DNA of 64,000 nt, taken from assembly GCA_937770485.1 (NCBI GenBank), contig CALJHX010000025.1, positions 1-64,000 of the forward strand. Reading direction: 5' to 3'. Made by a program: the position numbers and the translations under genes. The notes under the pieces are model-generated. The model searched no databases, was not told the DNA's origin, and was given only the letters and a program-made list of their open reading frames with translations. This DNA comes from an uncultured Verrucomicrobiae bacterium. GTDB taxonomy: Bacteria; Verrucomicrobiota; Verrucomicrobiia; Limisphaerales; UBA1096. Shown piece after piece: positions 57,532-64,000 of the stretch (position 1 is its first letter; every line of letters begins with the position of its first letter).

Positions 57532-58692
57532 ATGAGGATCGAGATGATCAAATTCATTTTAGCTGAAACTGCAATCAAGCGCTTGGTCAACCGTTGGGTC
57601 ACTCCATGGGCGATCGCACTTGGGATGTTAATCGTGCCAGGCGAGTCGCTGGGCCAAATCACCATCACGGCTAAGGACATGTTCGGCAAAGAGGGGCAGT
57701 ATTACAAAATGTATTCCAACTTTGTCGGGCATTTTTCAGAAGCCGCACGGGAGGAGGTTGATGTGTTCGACTACATCGGTGAGGCCGGGGAGGATCAGGT
57801 TTGGGATTTTCGGGAGGGACCGGAGGATGAGACGATCCGGTTCGACTACGTGAAGCCAAGTGCGATCAACACGGATGTTGAATTTGAGGGGGCGACGATC
57901 GTGGAACGGGCGACGTTTGATTCATCTGGCAGACAAAAAAGTTTGTTCCTTGACGTGAGCGCTGCTAGGGGGCGGGATGTGTACGGTTTCCATGACATCA
58001 GCATCGACGAAGAGGATCCGGCAATACAGTTCAGCACCCGATTGAACGACTTCCCCGCAGTCATCAAGTTTGGCGACTCGTGGAACGCCAACACTACGTT
58101 CGAGTTCGTCACCCGCCAGTCGATGCTCGGGTTGGGCGACATCGAGGCACCAACCAAGCAGGTTTACCAATCTGAAATGACGGTGGACGGCCATGGGATC
58201 ATCATCCTTCCGGACCTTGGTTTTCATGACTGCCTGCGGGTCAACGAACTGGTTCAGTACGACACCTTCATTAAAATCCCAGGTATTATTGAGGATTGGC
58301 AAAAAGCCTCAACCGACTTCGTCCGCAATTACTACTGGCTAAGCAAGGACATGGGCATTGTCGCCCAGATCAGTTCCGTGCAGGACACCGTGCCAATACC
58401 GGATGAATTCTCAACTGCAAGCGCCATGTGGCGGCAATTTGAAAACAACCATGGTGATTCCACCGAAGTACCCCAGCCGGTGGAAGGCCTCGAAATCTCG
58501 CTTGATACCAAGGGAAACCGGGTTTTATTGAGCTGGGAAAAATCTGAAAATACACTTGAATATTTGGTTCAATTCAGCGATAGTTTTTCAGCGATAGTTT
58601 GGAAGGATTTGAAGACAACGTCCGGAACCTTTGCTTTGGACGCTATTTCCTCAGAAAACTCCCGGTTTTACAGGATTGTTTCGCTGGAATGA
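57532..58692 (+). CDS. secreted protein of unknown function with FYR-type C-terminal end
   Basis: 386 aa. N-terminal hydrophobic stretch ([20 protein letters not shown], mature from about QITITAKD) looks like a signal peptide; translation may start at the internal ATG at 57544. The body is beta-rich ([40 protein letters not shown]) and unrecognised. The last 60 residues ([20 protein letters not shown] ... [10 protein letters not shown]) resemble the C-terminal modules of the giant genes and other verrucomicrobial secreted proteins. Followed 4 bp later by a prepilin-like gene, so probably an operon. Confidence 0.7.
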   Translation: MRIEMIKFILAETAIKRLVNRWVTPWAIALGMLIVPGESLGQITITAKDMFGKEGQYYKMYSNFVGHFSEAAREEVDVFDYIGEAGEDQVWDFREGPEDETIRFDYVKPSAINTDVEFEGATIVERATFDSSGRQKSLFLDVSAARGRDVYGFHDISIDEEDPAIQFSTRLNDFPAVIKFGDSWNANTTFEFVTRQSMLGLGDIEAPTKQVYQSEMTVDGHGIIILPDLGFHDCLRVNELVQYDTFIKIPGIIEDWQKASTDFVRNYYWLSKDMGIVAQISSVQDTVPIPDEFSTASAMWRQFENNHGDSTEVPQPVEGLEISLDTKGNRVLLSWEKSENTLEYLVQFSDSFSAIVWKDLKTTSGTFALDAISSENSRFYRIVSLE

Positions 58693-58696
58693 CGAA

Positions 58697-59608
58697 ATGA
58701 AAACTCAGTCGACTCGATGCTTGGCCAAGCGGCCAGTATGCTTTCTCCGGTTGGGGAGGGAAGGGGGAGGCACCGCATTCACTCTCATTGAGTTGCTGGT
58801 CGTAATCGCTATCATCGCCATTCTGGCGGCCTTGATGCTCCCGTCACTGTTTCAGGCCAAGAGCGCCGCTCGATCATTGGCCTGCAAAAATAATCTTCGC
58901 CAATATGGCATCGCGCTGAACTCATACGTGGGGGATCAGGGCCACTATCCCGTTTACAATTTTGATCCTACGGACTCGGAAGGCGTAACCCAGCAGTATT
59001 GGCACGAGCGTCTTTTGCCCTACATTGGAGCCGAGTGGGCGGAGAAAAGCCCCTTCATTTGTTCGGACTACAAAGGGACGACACTATCAGGAAATGACAA
59101 TGCCGTCGCTTTGGGCAGTTACGGGTATAACGCCTTTGGTGTGAAACTTGGCTACAGCAGCCTTGGCCTTGGGGGTACTTTCAGTCACACCCTGATTAGC
59201 GGCGACTTGGATGATATTCCGTCCGAAGGCTCGAAGATTACCGATGGGGATATTCGATCAACGGCGAATATGATCGGGGTTGGCGACGCCACGCTGATTT
59301 GGATGACCAAGCCGATGATCAATATATTGTACGGAAAGGATAGTGACGGGGGTGCCAGTGGCATGGCGCATCTGGACATCAACTATAGGAATTTTGTCCA
59401 GCGAAAATCCTACCCGTTGAGTGACAAGATTATTGATGCGACCGAGGCTCGGCATAGGGGGAAATACAATATCAGTTTTTGTGACGGTCATGTCGAGGAA
59501 TTGGATCGGACACGGCTTCATGAGCGCAGCTTCCGCTCCCTTCGTCGTTGGAATAACGACAATTTACCTCACCACGACTTGCTGAGCAACTACCAGTCCT
59601 GGCGCTGA
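58697..59608 (+). CDS. type II secretion/pilin-like protein with N-terminal methylation motif
   Basis: 303 aa. The N terminus carries the prepilin signal [20 protein letters not shown] at residues 28-47: leader, cleavage site before Phe, Glu at +5 and a hydrophobic helix. The -1 residue is Ala instead of the classic Gly. The C-terminal part ends with [20 protein letters not shown], the D-G-H-V-E motif usual in the large families of such proteins in Verrucomicrobiota, Planctomycetota and Lentisphaerota. These are pseudopilin-like exported proteins of unknown exact role. A GCTTGGCCAAGC palindrome lies inside the leader (58719-58730). Confidence 0.88.
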   Translation: MKTQSTRCLAKRPVCFLRLGREGGGTAFTLIELLVVIAIIAILAALMLPSLFQAKSAARSLACKNNLRQYGIALNSYVGDQGHYPVYNFDPTDSEGVTQQYWHERLLPYIGAEWAEKSPFICSDYKGTTLSGNDNAVALGSYGYNAFGVKLGYSSLGLGGTFSHTLISGDLDDIPSEGSKITDGDIRSTANMIGVGDATLIWMTKPMINILYGKDSDGGASGMAHLDINYRNFVQRKSYPLSDKIIDATEARHRGKYNISFCDGHVEELDRTRLHERSFRSLRRWNNDNLPHHDLLSNYQSWR

Positions 59609-59611
59609 GAT

Positions 59612-60646
59612 TCAATCCAGTCGAAGCCACGACACTTTCAGGTAGGCAGGTTCGGTTTTGGTGATCGGGAAATCCGGGGGTTGCATCGCCGAAAACAACC
59701 CCACGATTTTTCTGCCGCTGGCGCGGATTCCTCTTCTGACTTCTTCCCTGAACTTTGCATTGCTCAAGCCCGCAGCATTGCAGCAGGCAAGCAGCAATCC
59801 GCCATTGCGAACCAGGGGTGCTGCCGCCTTGGTCAAGCTGCCGTAGTCCCGCTTCGCCAGAAATACCCCGGACTGCTTCGAGCGCGAAAACGTGGGCGGA
59901 TCCAGGATGACCAGGTCATGCCTGTCCCCGCGCTTGGCCAAGCGCTTCATCCACTCGAGGGCGTCTCCGTAGATGAAATCGTGATCCTTTGGGTTTACTT
60001 GGTTGAGCTGGAAATTTGCGCGGCCCCAGTCGAGGTATTTACGCGAGAGGTCAAGATTGATTGTTGTGGCTCCTGTACGTGCCGCGCAGACCGAGAACGA
60101 GCAGGTGTATGAGAAAATATTCAGCACCGTGGCGGTGCCGGGGGGCGAATTAAACACGGTGAATCCGGGTTCAATGTGGTTTGAGAGAATGCGCTGCCGA
60201 TTCTCTCTCATGTCGAGGAATAGCCCGGTAGAGTATCCCTGTTTCAGGCTCAAGCGGTACTTCAGGCCATTCTCCATCACTTCAAATTCGTCAGGTGCCT
60301 CCAATCCCATGATGATCCGGGGTGATGCGGAGGTAGTGGTGCTTCGCTGCACCATTCGATTTAGTTTTTTGTAATAAACCCCCTTGATCTTGAGCGCGCA
60401 TTTCCACTTTATAGCAGCCTCGAGTTGCGGGTCGGTGAGTGGCTGGGGCGACTGTATCAGCAGAAAATCCCCGAGACGGTCTACGTACAGATCTTTCCAG
60501 CCATCCGCCTGGCCATGGACGAGTCGATAGGCGTTGGTTTTCGGGTCGCGACCGGATCGCAGCTTGCGTGGCGTGCCGGCGGAGGGTGATGGTTTTGTGT
60601 TCAACGGTTTACCAAAAATGCCAGGGGAACTCTTCGGCATAGCCAA
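59612..60646 (-). CDS. RlmI/RlmK-like 23S rRNA (cytosine/guanine) methyltransferase
   Basis: 344 aa class I SAM methyltransferase of the PUA-less RlmI-like group. Motifs: NAYRLVHGQADGWKDLYVDR (domain linking to the Rossmann fold), KQGYSTGLFLDMRENR, motif I VLNIFSYTCSFSVCAARTG, DLSRKYLDWGRANF, HDFIYGDALEWM and motif IV VILDPPTFSRSK. Likely modifies 23S rRNA; which base is unclear. The start at 60646 lies within the 3' end of the CPBP gene (38-bp overlap); a start at the second Met (60640) would be similar. Last gene of the hisD-hisC-CPBP block. Confidence 0.85.
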   Translation of the reverse strand: MAMPKSSPGIFGKPLNTKPSPSAGTPRKLRSGRDPKTNAYRLVHGQADGWKDLYVDRLGDFLLIQSPQPLTDPQLEAAIKWKCALKIKGVYYKKLNRMVQRSTTTSASPRIIMGLEAPDEFEVMENGLKYRLSLKQGYSTGLFLDMRENRQRILSNHIEPGFTVFNSPPGTATVLNIFSYTCSFSVCAARTGATTINLDLSRKYLDWGRANFQLNQVNPKDHDFIYGDALEWMKRLAKRGDRHDLVILDPPTFSRSKQSGVFLAKRDYGSLTKAAAPLVRNGGLLLACCNAAGLSNAKFREEVRRGIRASGRKIVGLFSAMQPPDFPITKTEPAYLKVSWLRLD

Positions 60647-61295
60647 ACCCCTTTGTGATTACCCAAACTCCAAGCAGTAGGTTGGTGACGGCGTGCGCGG
60701 TGATGGCGTCACCGATCCGGTTTGTGCGGATCACCAGTAATTGATAAATCATGCCACAAGCAATGCCGGCCAACCAGTGCTGGTGAGTGAATCCGAATAC
60801 GATTGATGTGATCAGGAAGGGTTTCAAGGCGAACGAGCTGTGTGGGGTGAACATCCAGTTCGGGGCAAGAATGTAGCGGTAGAGGAATGAGCGGTAAAAC
60901 ACCTCCTCAAGCAGCGGCACCAGCAGCGTTGAGCCGGCAATCCGAACACCGGCAAAAAACCAAACCATTGCCGATCCCGGGCCGAAGTGATTGTGCAGGT
61001 TCCACGTGTCCGGCTGGCTCAACTTCGTGTCCGGCACATCCAGCGCCACCCAGATCACAAAAACTAGCGTCCCGGCAACCAGGGCCTCGAGACTGATTGC
61101 CCAGCGCATCTCGGATACAAGCGGCCAAGTTACCCATACCAGCCAGCCCCCGACGACGCACTTGGTCAGGTATACCCAGAAATGAGACTCCGGGCCAAAG
61201 CTGCCCTGGCAAGCGGTCAGCACGATGAAGACGACAAACGGCAACACCCTTGCAAGAAGCGGGGATGCTTTTAATCTGGTGGATAACGCGTTCAT
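60609..61295 (-). CDS. CPBP (CAAX-type) intramembrane protease
   Basis: 228 aa, about six to seven hydrophobic helices. Catalytic motifs of the CPBP/Abi family: LLEEVFYRSFLYRY (EExxxR), SIVFGFTHQHWLAGI (FxxxH) and DAITAHAVTNLLLGVW (HxxxN). The whole layout, with CQGSFGPESHFWVYLTKCVV and WMFTPHSSF, resembles the CAAX-protease-related proteins linked to exosortase/PEP-CTERM systems. No exosortase is seen in this window. Its ATG overlaps the hisC stop, so it is coupled to the his genes. Confidence 0.85.
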   Translation of the reverse strand: MNALSTRLKASPLLARVLPFVVFIVLTACQGSFGPESHFWVYLTKCVVGGWLVWVTWPLVSEMRWAISLEALVAGTLVFVIWVALDVPDTKLSQPDTWNLHNHFGPGSAMVWFFAGVRIAGSTLLVPLLEEVFYRSFLYRYILAPNWMFTPHSSFALKPFLITSIVFGFTHQHWLAGIACGMIYQLLVIRTNRIGDAITAHAVTNLLLGVWVITKGFGYAEEFPWHFW

Positions 61296-62437
61296 GCGGG
61301 CCTGTTGGCGCGATGGATGGCCCGGGTTGCTGAGAGGAATTTTCTCATCTCGGTCTCGGTGCCGATGGTGATGCGCAGCCAGCCCCGCACCTTGGGCGCA
61401 TCAAACCATCGGGTCAGGATTTTCCTCTCCCGCAATTGCTGAAACCATTCGGCAGCAGTGATGCCGGTCGGCCTGGCAAAAATGAAATTGGTTTGGCTGG
61501 GCAGAACCTCAAAGCCAAGGGCTTCGAGTGCCCCAGTGGTTTCGGTTCGCAACTGAATAATGTGCTTGAACTGCTTTCGGTAGTGGCCGATGTCCGAGAG
61601 CGTGGCCAGCGCCGCCGCCTGGCCAAGGCCATTAACGTTGTAGCTGTCGCGTATCCTGTTCAGCGCACCAATGAGTACCGGGTGGCCGACGAAGTAGCCT
61701 ATGCGCTGAAAGCAAAGCGAGTAAGCCTTGCTGAACGTGCGGGACACGATGACGTGCGGGAACCGCTTGGGCAAACGCAGCGCATTTTCGTCGGCGAAGT
61801 CAACATACGCCTCGTCCATAATAGTTACGCCACTTTGCGCTGCGCAAAGCTTGGCCAAGGCGCTCGTTGCGTAGCCGCATCCACTGGGCGCGTTCGGCGT
61901 CGTGATGTAACTGAGTGCCGCGCTGAAATTCCAGTTGCTCTTTTGCAACACCTCATTTGTTGGTAACTTAAAACTGGTGGGCAGCTTGACTTCGTTGCGC
62001 TGCGCGCCGTGAATGTCGGCGAGGATCGGGTAAAGCGAGTAGCTCGGTGTGAAGTACTGGATGGTTTGTTTCGCGATTTGCCGACGGGTTGTTGCGCCGG
62101 CTTGGCGCGGCTCGACGAATGCTCGGGTGGCCAGGGCGAGCAACTCGTCGGAGCCGTTGCCGACAATGATGTTTTCCGGCTTGCATCCGTGGAACTTGGC
62201 AAGAGCCTCGCGCAGCGGTTGAGCGGCCGGGTCGGGGTAACGGCGCAACCGCTCATCGGCAGCCGACCGGATGGCGCGGATGACCTTTGGCGAGGGAGGC
62301 GCGGGGTTCTCGTTCGTGTTGAGCTTGATGAGCCCGCGAACTTTCGGCTGCTCGCCCGGCACGTAGCCGTGCAGCTCTCGCACTATCGGACGAACCAGTT
62401 GTCGCGGGGAGTGGTCTCTGCGCTTGGCTGTCATCAA
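61292..62437 (-). CDS. hisC: histidinol-phosphate aminotransferase
   Basis: 381 aa, PLP fold type I. Swaps amino groups between glutamate and imidazole-acetol phosphate in histidine synthesis. Seen: LNTNENPAPPSPKVIRAI at the N terminus, GCKPENIIVGNGSDELL, TPNAPSGCGY, MDEAYVDFADENAL, and the PLP lysine in SRTFSKAYSLCFQRIGYFVG; C-terminal Arg motif LRITIGTETEM. It lies 6 bp after hisD and overlaps the CPBP protease start by 4 bp. Confidence 0.94.
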   Translation of the reverse strand: MMTAKRRDHSPRQLVRPIVRELHGYVPGEQPKVRGLIKLNTNENPAPPSPKVIRAIRSAADERLRRYPDPAAQPLREALAKFHGCKPENIIVGNGSDELLALATRAFVEPRQAGATTRRQIAKQTIQYFTPSYSLYPILADIHGAQRNEVKLPTSFKLPTNEVLQKSNWNFSAALSYITTPNAPSGCGYATSALAKLCAAQSGVTIMDEAYVDFADENALRLPKRFPHVIVSRTFSKAYSLCFQRIGYFVGHPVLIGALNRIRDSYNVNGLGQAAALATLSDIGHYRKQFKHIIQLRTETTGALEALGFEVLPSQTNFIFARPTGITAAEWFQQLRERKILTRWFDAPKVRGWLRITIGTETEMRKFLSATRAIHRANRPA

Positions 62438-62443
62438 GTGGAA

Positions 62444-63739
62444 TTAATCCTCGAGCCGAATTTCGGCCGACCGACCGTGGGCATCGAGTCCCTCCATTTC
62501 GGCGAATGTCCGGATCGTTTCGATGGACTTGGCCAAGGCAGGCCTGGTGTATTTAACAATGCTTGTGCGGCGCTGGAATTGATCCACGGTCAAGCCGGCG
62601 AACGAAGCACCGGCGCCGCCTGTTGGCAGCGTATGGCTGGGACCAGCCACGTAGTCGCCGAGAACGGTTGGGGCCCACGGGCCAATAAAAATTGCCCCAA
62701 CGGTGGTGAGGGCTTTCACGGCATCTCCAGGCTTTCGGAGCATTAGTTCGCAATGCTCCGGCGCGATGCGGTTGGCGAGGGCGATACCGTCGTTAACCGA
62801 TTTCAAGTGGATGAGCCATCCGTTGTTCCTGAGTGCCTTCCGGATGAACTCGCGGCGCGACAACGCGGGGAGTTGCCGCTCGAGTTCCCGCTCCACGTCA
62901 GCGATGGTTTTTTTGGAATTACTGGCAAACCAAACGCGCTCGTCACCGGAGCCGTGCTCGGCTTGCGCGAGTAGGTCAGCGGCGGCGTACTTCGGGTTGG
63001 CCGACGAGTCTGCTAGGATGAACATCTCGCTTGGCCCGGGCAGAAGGTCGATGGCCACGCGGCCAAACAACAGTCGCTTAGCCGCGACGACGTAGGCGTT
63101 GCCGGGGCCGAAGATCTTTTGGACCGGGCGGATCGTCTTGGTTCCGCAAGCCATCGCTGCGATAGCCTGTGCGCCACCGACACGATACACCTCGGTGGCT
63201 CCCGCTTGGCCAAGCGCGGCGAGCAGGGCGGTATTGACCTGGCCATCTTTTCCGCAGGGAGTGCAGGCGACGATTTCGCGGCAACCGGCAACCTTGGCCA
63301 GGGTGACGGTCATCAGCGTGGTCGATGCGAGGGGGGCTGTTCCGCCAGGGATGTACACGCCAACTCGTGCGAACGGATCGAACTTTTCGCCGACTACACC
63401 TCCTTGGGCGTTGCGGGTCTGCCAGTTCTTGCGGAGTGATCGTTTTGCGAATAAGGCGACGTTGGCCTTGGTCAAGCGGATAGCCTTGCGGATGCGTGCA
63501 TCGGTGGCGCGCCAAGCGGCAGGCAGTTCGGCTTGGGCGACGCGCAGTTTTCCCTGGGTCAGCTTGGCTCCATCAAACTTTTCCGTGTAATGAAGGAGAG
63601 CCTTGTCGCCGCGTCGCTGTACTACGCGGATTATTTCAAGGGCTCGCTGCTCGACGCCTGGATCGAAAAGGCTGGAGGCAGCGATGAGCTTGTTCAGTTT
63701 GGCGGAGAAGCCGGAATCCGTGTGCCGGATCAAATTCAT
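62444..63739 (-). CDS. hisD: histidinol dehydrogenase
   Basis: 431 aa. Last two steps of histidine synthesis: histidinol to histidine with NAD and Zn. Seen: GVYIPGGTAPLASTTLMTVT, DLLPGPSEMFILADSSANPK, LLAQAEHGSGDERVWF (Gln-His metal site), IAPEHCELML (catalytic Glu-His) and YVAGPSHTLPTGGAGASFAG. Normal length. First gene of a four-gene minus-strand block (hisD, hisC, CPBP protease, RlmI-like). Confidence 0.96.
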   Translation of the reverse strand: MNLIRHTDSGFSAKLNKLIAASSLFDPGVEQRALEIIRVVQRRGDKALLHYTEKFDGAKLTQGKLRVAQAELPAAWRATDARIRKAIRLTKANVALFAKRSLRKNWQTRNAQGGVVGEKFDPFARVGVYIPGGTAPLASTTLMTVTLAKVAGCREIVACTPCGKDGQVNTALLAALGQAGATEVYRVGGAQAIAAMACGTKTIRPVQKIFGPGNAYVVAAKRLLFGRVAIDLLPGPSEMFILADSSANPKYAAADLLAQAEHGSGDERVWFASNSKKTIADVERELERQLPALSRREFIRKALRNNGWLIHLKSVNDGIALANRIAPEHCELMLRKPGDAVKALTTVGAIFIGPWAPTVLGDYVAGPSHTLPTGGAGASFAGLTVDQFQRRTSIVKYTRPALAKSIETIRTFAEMEGLDAHGRSAEIRLED

Positions 63740-63896
63740 CGGGAGGGAAGATAATGGAAGAGACCCTGAAAAGTCAAAGCCGGGAGACTTGTCAAGTAAT
63801 TTTGGAAGTCAAGAGGAGGGCAAATATTTTTTTTAGGTTTGACGAGGCAGGTTGGATTATGTCGTTATCACAAACCTGTTTTATTGAGTTCTCGTG

Positions 63897-64000
63897 ATGC
63901 CCCGAACAGCTAAGAAAAAAAAGCCGACCGTCAGTTCAGCAAAAGCGTCCAAGTACGACGCGCACCACGCTGTCATCAACAATACCTACGGCGACTACGC
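63897..64000 (+). CDS. start of an unidentified gene (cut by window end)
   Basis: Open frame from the ATG at 63897: MPRTAKKKKPTVSSAKASKY followed by DAHHAVINNTYGDY, and no stop before 64000. The lysine-rich start and the lack of a signal peptide suggest a cytoplasmic or nucleic-acid-binding protein, but 34 residues are too few to name it. It is divergent from hisD; the 157-bp gap should hold both promoters. Confidence 0.5.
   Translation, partial: MPRTAKKKKPTVSSAKASKYDAHHAVINNTYGDY

Overview
The window is a chimera. Bases 1 to about 4286 are very AT-rich and look like a SAR11 (Pelagibacter-type) alphaproteobacterium: the end of a methyltransferase, a PQQ-type sugar dehydrogenase, malate dehydrogenase (mdh) and methylmalonate-semialdehyde dehydrogenase (mmsA). 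At 4287-4336 there is a perfect 50-bp palindrome made of two head-to-head copies of the SMART/template-switch PCR adapter. From about 4337 to the end the DNA belongs to another organism, most likely a marine Verrucomicrobiota. The reasons are several secreted proteins ending in a ...FYRL-type C-terminal module, a [16 protein letters not shown] prepilin-like protein with a C-terminal DGHVE motif, and the style of the housekeeping genes. Both taxonomic assignments are inferences from protein character, not from a search.

The main accessory feature, 4337-44348 (40 kb), is three consecutive giant secreted-protein genes on the + strand: at least 1,500 aa (5' end lost at the adapter), about 4,084 aa and about 6,676 aa once frameshifts are repaired. 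They share modules: a roughly 100-aa beta domain with the signature GD-x-[IV]-[AG]-[AI]-[FY]-V-[GE]-x-ELRG, MBG-like YDG domains, long runs of DUF5011-type Ig-like domains (40 in gene 2, 33 in gene 3), a paired GWNLIS...GYWVK module (genes 1 and 2), 27 I-set-like Ig domains and 6 putative-Ig (cadherin-like) domains (gene 3), and verrucomicrobial C-terminal modules. No enzymatic domain is visible, so they look like surface or extracellular stalk/adhesin proteins. Two ankyrin-type lipoproteins sit between genes 2 and 3. Genes 1-3, mdh and mmsA are all broken by single-base indels, almost all insertions, in both halves of the chimera; this points to sequencing or amplification error rather than decay.

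From 44349 to 45490 there is an IS5-type transposase relic and no intact gene. It is followed by a secreted Ca2+-dependent PI-phospholipase-C-like protein.

From 47118 to 64000 is an ordinary GC-richer chromosome with intact genes: a dihydroorotate-dehydrogenase-like protein with coaE; a minus-strand block of purN, a 40-aa ORF, hisG, a 33-aa AURKAIP1/mS38-like protein, a TPR lipoprotein, a DUF2203 protein and a small membrane protein; miaE, a Tat-exported Gfo/Idh/MocA oxidoreductase and an ADPRM-like phosphoesterase on +; accA on -; two secreted/prepilin-like proteins on +; and a minus-strand block hisD, hisC, CPBP protease and an RlmI-like methyltransferase. This part is strongly enriched in the palindrome GCTTGGCCAAGC, which may mark the native genome. 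No rRNA, tRNA or CRISPR array was seen.
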